Source of the DNA: Roseobacter sinensis
Lineage (GTDB): Bacteria; Pseudomonadota; Alphaproteobacteria; Rhodobacterales; Rhodobacteraceae
DNA length: 64,000 bases
Assembly (NCBI RefSeq): GCF_025755255.1
Contig: NZ_JALIEB010000008.1
Coordinates: 1-64,000 of the forward strand
Reading direction: 5' to 3'
In this document: one piece after another, positions 53,798 to 62,801 of the stretch
Layout: the number at the start of each line of letters is the position of its first letter
How positions within the stretch are numbered: position 1 is the first letter of the stretch
Notes under the pieces: generated by a model
Database searches by the model: none
Told to the model about the DNA's origin: nothing
What the model saw: the letters and a program-made list of their open reading frames with translations, nothing else
Program-made: the position numbers and the translations under genes

Positions 53798-54537
53798 AAG
53801 CTTGCTTCCCAGGCCAGTGCATCGACCACAGTCTCGACCACGGTTGCCGACGGCGGTGGCGCGGGCCGTTCGATCATCGCGACCGGCAATTCAAGGCGCC
53901 GCGCCGCAAGCAGCTTGGAAATGCTGGCGCTGCCACCCACGTTGCGGCAGATCAGCCGGTTGATCCGCAATTCGCGAAACAGCGCCTCTTCATCGCCCTG
54001 CGAGAATGGCGGTGTGCCTTCCACATAGGTGAGGAACTCGAACGGCGGCGGCTCGGTCTGCGGCCGGGTCTGACGCAGAAACAGTGCCTCGCCGCGGAAG
54101 CCTTCGAAGGCGCCCTGGGTGGCGCGGCCCGTGTTGCTGAAGACCCGCGCGCCCTCCGGCATATCCTCGGCCGCGCGCCGCACGCTGCGATAGGCGGTCC
54201 AGACATCGAGCCGCGATGCGCGCCAGGGCGGACGCAGAACCCGCAGGTACCTGAGGTCCCGTGCGCGGCAGATCAGGGCGGCCATATGCGAGACGTCCGC
54301 GTCAAAGGCATGGCTGGCATCGATGACCGAGACAACGTTCTTGCGCGCCATCCACGCGTCGAACGCCATCTGGTGCGGGAAGGCGCCGATCCGCGTTGGC
54401 ACCGGCAGCGGGCCAAAGCTGCGTTCGGGCTCCGGCAGGCTTGCGATGACATCGCGCCCGCGTCCGAGCAGCCGGGCGACGATCCCATGCGCCTCGCGCG
54501 CGCCTGCCATCACGAGAATTGTGCCGGTGCCACCCAT
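53794..54537 (-). CDS. cobK: precorrin-6A reductase CobK/CbiJ
   Basis: This is a 247-residue NADPH-dependent reductase of the cobalamin pathway. The sequence has GTILVMAGAREAHGIVARLL at the N-terminus, VVSVIDASHAFDADVSHMAAL (the substrate-binding histidine region), and ARVFSNTGRATQGAFEGF. It stands apart from other cob genes, leading a transcript with a DNA glycosylase and an esterase. It is divergent from the MFS gene. Confidence 0.9.
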   Translation of the reverse strand: MGGTGTILVMAGAREAHGIVARLLGRGRDVIASLPEPERSFGPLPVPTRIGAFPHQMAFDAWMARKNVVSVIDASHAFDADVSHMAALICRARDLRYLRVLRPPWRASRLDVWTAYRSVRRAAEDMPEGARVFSNTGRATQGAFEGFRGEALFLRQTRPQTEPPPFEFLTYVEGTPPFSQGDEEALFRELRINRLICRNVGGSASISKLLAARRLELPVAMIERPAPPPSATVVETVVDALAWEASL

Positions 54538-54606
54538 GCCGCGACTTTAGGCCACGAGACAGACGACGCAAGAGGGCTTGCCCCGGCCTGCCCAGAGCAA
54601 TACTCA

Positions 54607-55836
54607 ATGCCCATGATGACCCCCGATGACAGCCGCGCCAAGCGCAACGTGATGGTGCTCGTGATGGCGCAGGCCTTCCTCGGCAGCCAGATCACGATGA
54701 TCTTCGTGATCGGCGGGCTTGCGGGGCAGCAGATGGCGGTGAACGCCTGTCTGGCGACGCTGCCGATCTCGATGATCGTCTTCGGCTCGATGACCACGGC
54801 GCCGTGGCTCTCGAGCCTGATGCAGCGGTTCGGACGACGCGCAGGCTTCATCGTAGGTGCGCTCGGCGGGCTGGTCGGAGCGGCGATTTGCGCATTTGCG
54901 CTGACGCTGTCGAATTTCTGGATCTTCCTCGTCGGCAGCTATCTGACCGGCATCTATATGTCGAGCCAGGGCTTTTTCCGATTTGCCGCCGCCGACACCG
55001 CATCGGATGCCTTTCGGCCCAAGGCAATCTCCTATGTGATGGCAGGCGGGCTCTTGTCGGCGATCATCGGGCCACAGCTGGTAGGGTATCTGACCAGCAC
55101 CAACCCGGATGCGACCGTGATGCGGTTCTTCCCGGTCTATATGGCGGCGATGGCGCTGAACGTGCTGGGGATGCTGCTCTTTGCGTTTCTCGACATTCCG
55201 ACGCCGCCGAAGCCCACTGAAGAGTCGCCGCGCGGGCGCTCGGTCGCGGAGCTCCTGAAGACGCCGCGCATCGCCGTGGCGGTGATCTGCGCGATGGTGT
55301 CCTACGCGCTGATGAACCTGGTGATGACCTCGACGCCCCTGGCCGTCGTGGGCTGCGGCTTTGCCGTAGCGGATGCCTCCAATGTGGTCACCGGCCACGT
55401 GCTGGCGATGTTTGCGCCCTCGTTCTTCACCGGGCATCTGATCGTGAAGTTCGGGGTCGAGCGGATCATGGGGCTGGGGCTCCTGATCCTCGGGGCCGCG
55501 GGGGCCGTGGCGCTGTCGGGCGTGGAGCTGGGGCATTTCTTTGTCGCACTCATCCTGCTGGGCCTCGGCTGGAACTTCGGCTTCATCGGCGCCACGACGA
55601 TGCTGGCGGGCGCGCATGAGCCGCATGAGCGCGGGCGCATGCAGGGGGTGAACGATCTTCTGGTCTTTGGCGGGGTGACGCTCGCCTCGCTGGCCTCGGG
55701 CGGGTTGATGAACTGCTCGGGCGGCTCTGCGGAAGACGGCTGGGCCGCGGTGAATATCGCGATGATCCCATTCCTGGTGCTCGCGGGCTGTGCGCTGATC
55801 TGGCTGGTGATGCGGCCGAAACCGCAGGTCGTCTGA
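54607..55836 (+). CDS. MFS transporter
   Basis: This is a 409-residue protein with about twelve membrane helices. The loop between helices 2 and 3 reads APWLSSLMQRFGRRAGFI, the MFS A-like motif. A second cytosolic loop (LDIPTPPKPTEESPRGRSVAELLK) divides the halves. Gly-rich helices and two MFS repeats support the family. Substrate unknown. It is divergent from cobK with 69 bases between them. Confidence 0.88.
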   Translation: MPMMTPDDSRAKRNVMVLVMAQAFLGSQITMIFVIGGLAGQQMAVNACLATLPISMIVFGSMTTAPWLSSLMQRFGRRAGFIVGALGGLVGAAICAFALTLSNFWIFLVGSYLTGIYMSSQGFFRFAAADTASDAFRPKAISYVMAGGLLSAIIGPQLVGYLTSTNPDATVMRFFPVYMAAMALNVLGMLLFAFLDIPTPPKPTEESPRGRSVAELLKTPRIAVAVICAMVSYALMNLVMTSTPLAVVGCGFAVADASNVVTGHVLAMFAPSFFTGHLIVKFGVERIMGLGLLILGAAGAVALSGVELGHFFVALILLGLGWNFGFIGATTMLAGAHEPHERGRMQGVNDLLVFGGVTLASLASGGLMNCSGGSAEDGWAAVNIAMIPFLVLAGCALIWLVMRPKPQVV

Positions 55837-55870
55837 GGGCGCTGCCCTCGCCGCTGCCGCGGCTCACCCG

Positions 55871-55889
55871 GGATATTTCTGGCCAGAAG
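55871..55889 (+). repeat. copy of dispersed GGATATTTCTGGCCAGAAG motif
   Basis: The 19-mer is the complement of the motif at 27264-27282 with a single difference. It lies between the convergent MFS and NDUFAF6-like genes. Confidence 0.5.
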
Positions 55890-55892
55890 AAT

Positions 55893-56663
55893 TCAGATTT
55901 TGCCCAAGATGCGCGCGCGGATCAGACTGAGGCTGCGTCCGATCTGAGGGGTGACGAGATCGCCGCGCGCGACCCGTTGCGGCTGCCGGGCGACCGTTTT
56001 CAGGATGCCGCGGGCGCGCCAGCCCGACAGCAGCGCAAGCCGGGATGCGGGGCTGAGGCCACGCTGTGCGGCAAGGTCCTTGAGCGCGCCCTTGGCAAGA
56101 GCCGCGAGCGTCTCGGGCCGCCCGTCGTGCATGGGGCGTTTTCCGCGGGCCTCCAACTCCGGCAGGGCGGACAGCCAGTTGGCGAGCGCCACGGCCCGGG
56201 CGATCTGGCGTAGCCTGGCCTGTTCTTCGGCGGGTGCACCAAGCGCGGCGGCCGCGGTCCAGAGCAGGGTGCCGGTTGTGGCATCGAGGTAAGTCCAGAG
56301 ACTCGCTTCGTCATCGAAGGGATCCGATCCGATGTCCCAGCGCCGCGCATCGATCAGAGCATCGAGCCCGCGCGCCTGATCCGGCGTGAGGATGTCCGCA
56401 AGCGGGGTCACGACCTCGTGGCGCCGTGGCGCGCGGCCCCCGGCAATCTCGTCCAGCGCGTCGCGCCACCATTGCAGGCGCATCTCGGCGATCAGCGGCT
56501 CCTGCGTAACCCAGGGTGCACGCGAAACCTCGACGTTGAAGGCGTAGAGCGGGAAGAGAATGCCTCGGGCGTCGACCGGGCTCGCCATGGTGGCGGCGAA
56601 GCGATCCGGGTCGCCCTGCCGCACGAGGGCAGCGCAGGCGTTGAGATCGGCGTCAAACGTCAT
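55893..56663 (-). CDS. squalene/phytoene synthase-like protein (NDUFAF6 type)
   Basis: This 256-residue protein has the isoprenoid-synthase-like fold: AFNVEVSRAPWVTQEPLIAEMRLQWWRDALDEI matches the group that includes the complex I assembly factor NDUFAF6. The Asp-rich motifs needed for squalene or phytoene synthesis are not evident. A non-catalytic or assembly role is therefore more likely than carotenoid synthesis. The start at 56663 overlaps the methyltransferase by 11 bases. Confidence 0.85.
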   Translation of the reverse strand: MTFDADLNACAALVRQGDPDRFAATMASPVDARGILFPLYAFNVEVSRAPWVTQEPLIAEMRLQWWRDALDEIAGGRAPRRHEVVTPLADILTPDQARGLDALIDARRWDIGSDPFDDEASLWTYLDATTGTLLWTAAAALGAPAEEQARLRQIARAVALANWLSALPELEARGKRPMHDGRPETLAALAKGALKDLAAQRGLSPASRLALLSGWRARGILKTVARQPQRVARGDLVTPQIGRSLSLIRARILGKI

Positions 56664-57381
56664 CCGGAACAACGACGCTGAGCAGGTAGCCGAAGCTGTC
56701 GCGGTAGGTACGCCAGATCTGGGCTTCGCGGCGCGCGTCGTCCAGCACCTGTTGCATCTGCGGCGTGTCACCGGGCGAAAGGCTGGCAACTCGACGCTCA
56801 AGCGGGCCGTAGTAAGCCTCCCACGCGCTGTCCGACAGCTTGCGGGTGCCCAGCGTGCGGTAGCCTGCTGCCCGCACCTGCGCATCGATACCGGCCGCGT
56901 CCGTCATGGCGGGGTATTCGCCGGCCCAGAAGTCAGCGGCCTCTTGCGCGCGGTCGTCGGTGAACCAGCAGGGCTCGGAGAAGGCGACGGCGCCCCCCGG
57001 CGCAAGCGCACTGCGCCAGGTCTTCAGCCCGTCGGCGATCCCCAGGAAGTAGAGGGCACCTGCGCACCAGATCAGGTCATAGGGGCCGGTGATCTCGGCC
57101 ATGTCGCCGACGTGCAGAGTCATCGCCGGGTCTTGACGATGCAGCGCGCGGGCCTGATCCACGAACTGCGGGTGCTTGTCGAGCGCCGTCACATGGCCCT
57201 GTGGAGCGGCCGCGTGCAACGCGGCAAGATCCGCGCCCGGGCCACAGGCGGCGTCGCAGATGCGCGCGGTTGCCGGCGTGGCTGCCGTGGCCGCGGCCCA
57301 GGCGACATCGGAGGGCTCGCCCGGCCCTTCTCGCGGCAAATCCCGGTGCAGGGTGAAGAAGGCCTCCCAATCAGCCGTCAT
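56653..57381 (-). CDS. class I SAM-dependent methyltransferase
   Basis: This is a 242-residue methyltransferase with the SAM-binding motif ICDAACGPGADLAAL, VTALDKHPQFVDQA as motif II, and DLIWCAGALYFLG as the post-core helix. The acceptor is unknown. Its start overlaps the cimA stop and its end overlaps the NDUFAF6-like gene, so the three form one operon. Confidence 0.9.
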   Translation of the reverse strand: MTADWEAFFTLHRDLPREGPGEPSDVAWAAATAATPATARICDAACGPGADLAALHAAAPQGHVTALDKHPQFVDQARALHRQDPAMTLHVGDMAEITGPYDLIWCAGALYFLGIADGLKTWRSALAPGGAVAFSEPCWFTDDRAQEAADFWAGEYPAMTDAAGIDAQVRAAGYRTLGTRKLSDSAWEAYYGPLERRVASLSPGDTPQMQQVLDDARREAQIWRTYRDSFGYLLSVVVPDDV

Positions 57382-59000
57382 GCAGCGGCTTTCGCATCGC
57401 GCAGGATCTTCCAGCGGATGGCATCAAGCAGCGCCTCGAAGGAGGCATCGACTATGTTGGGCGAAACCCCCACGGTGGACCAGCGCCGCCCCTGCCCGTC
57501 CTCGCTGTCGATGATCACGCGCGTGACCGCCTCGGTGCCGCCTTGAGTGATCCGAACCTTGAAGTCGACAAGGCGCATGTCGTCAATGATCTCCTGATAG
57601 GGGCCGAGGTCCTTGGCGAGCGCCTTCGCCAGCGCGTTCACCGGTCCACGATCCGAGCCGCTCTCATCCATTGACTCCGAGACCGAAAGTTTCTTTTCGC
57701 CGCCCACTTTCACGACCACAACCGCTTCAGACAGGCTGATCATCTGATTGTACTTGTTCTTGCGCCGCTCGACCGTCACGCGGTAGCGCTTGACCTCGAA
57801 GAGGTCGGGCATCTGACCAAGTGCGTCGCGGGCCAAGAGCTCAAAACTCGCCTGCGCCGTATCGTAGGAATAGCCTTCCGCCTCGCGCGCCTTGATCCGG
57901 TCGAGGATCAGGCCAAGGGCCGGGTCGCCCTTTTTGACCGTCAAGCCGGCATCGCCCAGCCGTTTGCGCAGGTTCGATTGCCCAGCCTGGTTCGACATGG
58001 GGATGATACGGGCGTTGCCGACATCCGCGGGGTCGATGTGCTCGTATGTGGTTGGGTCCTTGAGGATGGCGGAGGCATGCAGCCCCGCTTTATGCGCAAA
58101 GGCCGAGGAGCCCACGAAGGCCGCTTGCCGGAAGGGCACCCGGTTGAGGATCTCGTCAAGCATGCGGCTGGTGCGTGTGAGGCCCTTGAGCGCGTCTCGC
58201 GTCACGCCGATCTCGAAGCGGCTGGCGTAGGGGTCTTTGAGCAGCAGGATCGGGATGAGCGCGGTGAGGTTCGCATTGCCGCAGCGTTCGCCCAGGCCAT
58301 TGAGCGTGCCCTGGATCTGCCGCGCGCCCGCGTCCACGGCGGCGAGGGTGCAGGCCACCGCGTTTTCCGTGTCGTTGTGGGTGTGGATGCCGAGGCAGTC
58401 GCCGGGGATGCCGGACGCGATGACCTCGGCGGTGATGCGTCCGACCTCATCGGGCAACGTGCCCCCGTTGGTGTCACAGAGCACGACCCAGCGGGCGCCG
58501 GCGTCATAGGCGGCCGTCACGGCCTCCAGCGCGTAGTCCGGATTGGCGCGGTAGCCATCGAAGAAGTGTTCCGCGTCGAACAGCGCCTCGCGGCTCTGCG
58601 CCTTGAGGTGGGCGACGGATTTCGAAATGTTTTCAGTGTTTTCCGCCAGCGAGATGCCCAGGGCTGCGCGCACGTGAAAGTCATGAGTCTTGCCGACGAG
58701 GCAGACGGCGGAGGTGCCCGCGTTGAGCACGGCGGCGAGCACGTCATCGTTCTCGGCGGACATCCCAGCCCGTTTGGTCATGCCAAAGGCCGTCATGGTG
58801 GCGTGGGTTTTGGGGGCCGCCTCGAAGAATGCGCTGTCGGTGGGATTGGCCCCCGGCCAGCCACCTTCGATGTAGTCGACGCCGAGCGTATCGAGCGCCT
58901 CTGCGATGGCGCGCTTTTCCTCGGTGGAGAACTGCACGCCTTGGGTCTGCTGCCCATCGCGCAACGTGGTGTCGTAGAGATAAAGACGCTCGCGGGTCAT
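57378..59000 (-). CDS. cimA: (R)-citramalate synthase
   Basis: CimA condenses pyruvate and acetyl-CoA to citramalate, a threonine-independent route to 2-oxobutyrate and isoleucine. The 540-residue protein opens YLYDTTLRDGQQTQGVQFSTEEK (alpha-IPM synthase-like TIM barrel). The metal histidines are in GIHTHNDTENAVA, and AHKAGLHASAILKDPTTYEHIDP supports citramalate synthase over LeuA. A C-terminal LeuA regulatory domain is present. It leads the operon with the methyltransferase. Confidence 0.93.
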   Translation of the reverse strand: MTRERLYLYDTTLRDGQQTQGVQFSTEEKRAIAEALDTLGVDYIEGGWPGANPTDSAFFEAAPKTHATMTAFGMTKRAGMSAENDDVLAAVLNAGTSAVCLVGKTHDFHVRAALGISLAENTENISKSVAHLKAQSREALFDAEHFFDGYRANPDYALEAVTAAYDAGARWVVLCDTNGGTLPDEVGRITAEVIASGIPGDCLGIHTHNDTENAVACTLAAVDAGARQIQGTLNGLGERCGNANLTALIPILLLKDPYASRFEIGVTRDALKGLTRTSRMLDEILNRVPFRQAAFVGSSAFAHKAGLHASAILKDPTTYEHIDPADVGNARIIPMSNQAGQSNLRKRLGDAGLTVKKGDPALGLILDRIKAREAEGYSYDTAQASFELLARDALGQMPDLFEVKRYRVTVERRKNKYNQMISLSEAVVVVKVGGEKKLSVSESMDESGSDRGPVNALAKALAKDLGPYQEIIDDMRLVDFKVRITQGGTEAVTRVIIDSEDGQGRRWSTVGVSPNIVDASFEALLDAIRWKILRDAKAAA

Positions 59001-59087
59001 GATGGTCTTCCCGAGCGGCGGCCTGAAGCCCGCCGAACCTCAGGGCTGGCAGGTCCGGTGGGCCTTGGGCCACCGTCGGTGCCGCAT

Positions 59088-59120
59088 CGGTATCGCGTCG
59101 GTATCACGTCGGTATCACGT
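59088..59120. repeat. 11-bp tandem repeat, three copies
   Basis: CGGTATCGCGT is followed by two exact copies of CGGTATCACGT and a partial fourth (CGGTG). It lies 88 bases upstream of the cimA start codon and could be a slippage array or clustered binding sites. Confidence 0.7.
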
Positions 59121-59252
59121 CGGTGCGCGGCGCCCGGTGGGGTCACAAAGCCTTCATTCCTTGGGCGGCGAGAGTTGGCGGTCAAAGACGCTGAATAGCC
59201 GTGCGGGGTGGAGACCAACCAGTCCGGTTTTTCCCGTCCGGGCCAACGGCCT

Positions 59253-59315
59253 GGACAGCCCCCGACCGCCCCCCCGGGCGGGGGCTTCCCCCCCACCCGC
59301 GGCCGGGGGCTGTCC
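59253..59315 (-). terminator. GC-rich hairpin downstream of cysS
   Basis: GGACAGCCCCCG at 59253-59264 and CGGGGGCTGTCC at 59304-59315 form a perfect 12-bp stem. A second hairpin, CCGCCC / GGGCGG, is nested inside. It starts 17 bases beyond the cysS stop. It probably blocks or ends transcription, but a T-run is lacking. Confidence 0.5.
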
Positions 59316-59331
59316 TGCGGTTGGAGGGCGG

Positions 59332-60744
59332 TCATTTCAGGGCCTCCTTAAAAGCTTCCAATTCGCTTGCTTTCAAACGCCTGTTATCCGGATCAGACAT
59401 GTCAGGATTTTCATGCCGCCATTCATGCATTTTTCCTTTGTGTGAAACCAGCCGGATACCTTTTTCGAGAAGCCAATCCCGAATTGCGTCCGCTTCTTTC
59501 CAATTCTTGTTCCGACGCTTGTCTGACCAAATTGCAATAATGTCCCCAACAGCGTCTCTTATCTGGTCACTAACCGGGTCCATTGTCGGCCAACTGGCCA
59601 ACTCATTGCCTAACAATCCAAGCATAGATGCCGATGCAGCTAATTCTTCTATATCATTGTCGTTCGCAAATCGGTGCAACGCGGCAATGGCGCCCGGCAC
59701 ATTCAGATCGTCACAAAGCGCAGCGATCACCTCGGGCGCCGGGCTCGGCGCGGGCTCGATGCCCGTGACGAGCCCTCGCCACTTGCGTAGCGTCTTCTCC
59801 GCCTCCTCCCGCTTTTTCTCCGTCCAGTCCATCGGCTTGCGGTAGTGCGTCGAGAGCATCACGAAGCGGATCACCTCGCCCGGGACACCTTGATCCAACA
59901 GATCGCGCACGGTGAAGAAGTTGCCCAGCGATTTGGACATCTTCTTGCCCTCGACCTGCAGCATTTCGTTGTGCATCCAGACATTCGCGAAATCGTGGCC
60001 CGCGCAGCGGCTCTGTGCGATCTCGTTCTCGTGGTGGGGGAACTGCAGGTCGATGCCGCCGCCGTGGATGTCGAAGCGCTCGCCCAGCAGGTCATGCGCC
60101 ATGGCGGAGCACTCGATGTGCCAGCCGGGGCGGCCCCTTCCCCAGGGGCTGTCCCAGCCCGGCAGATCGTCGGACGAGGGCTTCCACAGCACGAAATCCA
60201 TCGGGTTGCGCTTGTAGGGCGCGACTTCCACACGGGCACCGGCGATCATGTCCTCGACCGTCCGGCCCGAGAGCGCACCATACTCGGCATAGCTTTCCAC
60301 GGCGAAGAGCACGTGGCCCTCGGCCTCATAAGCATGGCCCTTGGCCACCAGATCGGCGATCATCGCGACCATCTGGGGGATGTACTGCGTCGCGCGCGGC
60401 ATCTCGGTGGGCGGAAGCGCACCGACCGCCGCCATGTCCTCGAGATACCATCCGATGGTCTCTTCGGTGATCTCGCCGATCGGCCGGCCGGTCTCGGCGG
60501 CGCGGGCGTTGATCTTGTCTTCCACATCCGTGAAATTGCGCACGTAGGTCACATGCTCCGCGCCGTAGAGGTGCCGCAGCAGCCGGAAGAGCACGTCGAA
60601 GACCACCACGGGCCGCGCGTTGCCCAAATGCGCGCGGTCATAGACCGTCGGCCCGCAGACATACATACGCACATTCTCGGGATCGATCGGCGTGAAGACC
60701 TCCTTCGACCGGGACTTCGTATTGTAGAGCTTGAGTGTCGTCAT
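59332..60744 (-). CDS. cysS: cysteinyl-tRNA synthetase
   Basis: This is a 470-residue class I synthetase. [18 protein letters not shown] provides the zinc and HIGH-type motifs, [10 protein letters not shown] and [18 protein letters not shown] the core, and [11 protein letters not shown] the KMSKS loop. The start at 60744 matches the family N-terminus. The first two thirds are about two-thirds GC. The last 370 bases (59332-59700) drop to roughly 47-52% GC by hand count over four 60-base lines. The drop begins abruptly within the C-terminal helical domain. The reading frame remains intact. Confidence 0.96.
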   Translation of the reverse strand: MTTLKLYNTKSRSKEVFTPIDPENVRMYVCGPTVYDRAHLGNARPVVVFDVLFRLLRHLYGAEHVTYVRNFTDVEDKINARAAETGRPIGEITEETIGWYLEDMAAVGALPPTEMPRATQYIPQMVAMIADLVAKGHAYEAEGHVLFAVESYAEYGALSGRTVEDMIAGARVEVAPYKRNPMDFVLWKPSSDDLPGWDSPWGRGRPGWHIECSAMAHDLLGERFDIHGGGIDLQFPHHENEIAQSRCAGHDFANVWMHNEMLQVEGKKMSKSLGNFFTVRDLLDQGVPGEVIRFVMLSTHYRKPMDWTEKKREEAEKTLRKWRGLVTGIEPAPSPAPEVIAALCDDLNVPGAIAALHRFANDNDIEELAASASMLGLLGNELASWPTMDPVSDQIRDAVGDIIAIWSDKRRNKNWKEADAIRDWLLEKGIRLVSHKGKMHEWRHENPDMSDPDNRRLKASELEAFKEALK

Positions 60745-60967
60745 GACAGGCGTCCTTGCGCGGAGGTGACGCGGGCTGAGCAATCTTGTGGAGGGTTGGA
60801 AACGACCGAAAACTGCCCGCGGGGTGCGATCAGCAAATAATGAGACAGCAAATGAGCGTGTTCTGGGTCATGCGCCTTCCCTAGCCCGACGCGACGGGCC
60901 CGGTCAAGGCTGATTGACGAATCAAACGGCCTCTGCACCCCTGCGCCCAAGCGACACGGAGGCAGCC

Positions 60968-62140
60968 ATGCGGCAATCTGAGCGGATCAGGGGACTGACG
61001 GGTGGTGGCTCGGACGGCTGGGATGTCTTCCTGAAAGCCCGCCGGATGATCGCCCAAGGCATCGCCGTGACCGAGCTGACGATCGGCGAGCATGACGTGC
61101 GCACTGCGGCCCCGATCCTGCAGGAGATGCACCGCACCGCCATCGGCGGCCACACGGGCTATGCGGCAGTGCCGGGCACGGCGTCCCTGCGCGATACGGT
61201 GGCGGCCCGCGTGCAGGCGCGCACGGGCGTGCCGACCACGCGCGACAACGTGGTGATCACACCAGGCGGGCAAGCGGCACTCTTTGCGGCGCATATGGCC
61301 GCCTGCGATCCGGGCGACACCGCGCTTTATATTGACCCTTACTACGCCACGTATCCCGGCACGCTGCGCGGGGCGGGCGCGGTACCGCAGGCGATCCGGA
61401 CGCGGGCCGAGGATGCCTTCCAGCCGCGCGCCGAGGCCTTGCGCGCGCACTCGGCCAACGCTGTCTCATTGCTGATCAACACGCCGAACAACCCCACCGG
61501 CGTGGTCTATTCCGACGCGACGCTGAACGTCGTTGCAGAGATTTGCCGGGAGGATGACCTCTGGCTGATCTCGGATGAGGTCTATGACACGCAGGTCTGG
61601 GAGGGGCGGCACGTCTCGCCCCGCGCGCTACCCGGGATGGCCGAGCGCACGCTGGTCGTGGGGTCGATGTCCAAATCGCACGCCATGACCGGGTCACGCT
61701 GTGGTTGGATCGTCGGGCCCGAGGCGGTCATCGCCGATCTGATCACGCTGGCCACCCACACAACCTACGGCGTGCCCGGCTACATCCAGGACGCCAGTGA
61801 ATTTGCCCTGACACGAGGAGAGCGTTTCGAGGCGGAGATCGCAGCCCCCTTCCGGCGGAGACGAGAGATCGCGCGCGAGGTGATCGCGCGGCAGAATACC
61901 GTCGGGCTGATCCCCGCGCAGGGGGCGATGTATCTGATGCTGGACGTGCGCGCGACCGGCATGACCGGCGAGGCCTTTGCCTATGATCTGCTCGACACGC
62001 ATCGCATCGCCGTCATGCCCGGCGAGAGCTTCGGTGCCTCGGCGGCAGGGCACATCCGCGTGGCGATGACCATCGAAGACGCCGCCTTCCGGCAAGCCCT
62101 CGAGACGCTCTGCAGACATGCGGAGCGGCGCGCGGCATAA
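60968..62140 (+). CDS. pyridoxal-phosphate aminotransferase, class I/II
   Basis: This is a 390-residue PLP enzyme. GQAALFAAH binds the phosphate, NTPNNPTG the substrate carboxylate, LISDEVYD the PLP ring, and the Schiff-base lysine is in GSMSKSHAMTGSRCGW. The ATG at 60968 follows GGAGG, and a TTG at 60914 is less likely. A strong bidirectional terminator hairpin follows the stop. Substrate unknown, probably an aromatic or branched amino acid. Confidence 0.9.
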   Translation: MRQSERIRGLTGGGSDGWDVFLKARRMIAQGIAVTELTIGEHDVRTAAPILQEMHRTAIGGHTGYAAVPGTASLRDTVAARVQARTGVPTTRDNVVITPGGQAALFAAHMAACDPGDTALYIDPYYATYPGTLRGAGAVPQAIRTRAEDAFQPRAEALRAHSANAVSLLINTPNNPTGVVYSDATLNVVAEICREDDLWLISDEVYDTQVWEGRHVSPRALPGMAERTLVVGSMSKSHAMTGSRCGWIVGPEAVIADLITLATHTTYGVPGYIQDASEFALTRGERFEAEIAAPFRRRREIAREVIARQNTVGLIPAQGAMYLMLDVRATGMTGEAFAYDLLDTHRIAVMPGESFGASAAGHIRVAMTIEDAAFRQALETLCRHAERRAA

Positions 62141-62144
62141 GAAA

Positions 62145-62172
62145 AGCCCGGCACCGGGAGAGGTGCCGGGCT
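62145..62172. terminator. bidirectional terminator hairpin
   Basis: AGCCCGGCACC and GGTGCCGGGCT form a perfect 11-bp stem with a 6-base loop. It sits between the convergent aminotransferase stop and the outer-membrane protein stop. An AAAA run precedes it on the plus strand, giving the T-run for minus-strand transcription. Confidence 0.75.
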
Positions 62173-62198
62173 CCGATCCGGGGGGGAGGAGTGGGCAG

Positions 62199-62801
62199 TT
62201 AGAACTGCCAGGATGCCCGGATTGTGAAGGTGTCAGCTTCGGCGTCGACGCCGGGCGCACCAATGTCGGAAAAGTCATGCATCAGATATTCGCCCGACAC
62301 GATGAACTGCTCGGTCGCCTTGTAGGACACACCCAGGCCGTAGAATTCGCCCGTGTCGCTGCCCACAGAGGTGTCCAGATCAGCCCAGCCCGCAGTCGCA
62401 TAAAGCAGGGTGCGGCCGAAATCATAGCCGCCGCGGAGCTTCGCGCGCCAGACGGAGTCGACCGAGGCATCGCCTGGGTCGAGATCGACGCTGGCATCAT
62501 CATAGTCGAGTTCGCCACCGACGACCCATGTGCCGAAGTCATAATTGTAACCGGCGTGCAAACCGTAGGTGGTGTCGTCCCCGCCAACGCCGGCGAGACC
62601 ATTTTCGCCGTCCACGTCAAGGTTACCGAACTGCGCACCGGCGTAGAAGCCTGTCCAGTCGCCTCCCGTGTAAACAGGTGCGGGCGGAGGTGCGGTTGTC
62701 ACGGGCTCGACAACCGGTTCATCCAGCGAACCGGCCAGAGCGGGGACTGCCATAAGGGATGTCGCGGCGACCGCGGCTGCTGCACTCAAAAACGTCTTCA
62801 T
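62199..62801 (-). CDS. outer membrane beta-barrel protein
   Basis: This is a 200-residue protein with signal peptide MKTFLSAAAAVAATSLMAVPALA, a short Pro/Ala linker and an eight-strand barrel pattern: WTGFYAGAQFGNLDV, YGLHAGYNYDFGTWVVGGELDYD, WRAKLRGGYDFGRTLLYATAGWA. It ends with a C-terminal aromatic strand (FTIRASWQF), the signal for BAM insertion. It resembles the Omp25/31 and OmpW-like porin-family proteins of alphaproteobacteria. Function unknown. Confidence 0.88.
   Translation of the reverse strand: MKTFLSAAAAVAATSLMAVPALAGSLDEPVVEPVTTAPPPAPVYTGGDWTGFYAGAQFGNLDVDGENGLAGVGGDDTTYGLHAGYNYDFGTWVVGGELDYDDASVDLDPGDASVDSVWRAKLRGGYDFGRTLLYATAGWADLDTSVGSDTGEFYGLGVSYKATEQFIVSGEYLMHDFSDIGAPGVDAEADTFTIRASWQF

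Larger units (their letters stand above)
59001..59331. other. intergenic region upstream of cimA, downstream of cysS
   Basis: This 331-bp gap contains an 11-bp tandem repeat (59088-59120) near the cimA side and a very GC-rich hairpin (59253-59315) near the cysS stop. The cimA promoter must also lie here. Open frames seen are short and low-complexity. Confidence 0.5.

Noticed and set aside
55893-56663. Carotenoid or hopanoid synthesis gene
   Set aside because: The Asp-rich substrate motifs of phytoene/squalene synthases are not evident and the context is not isoprenoid. The NDUFAF6-like reading fits better.
59088-59120. CRISPR-like array
   Set aside because: The repeats are 11 bp and contiguous, with no spacers and no cas genes.
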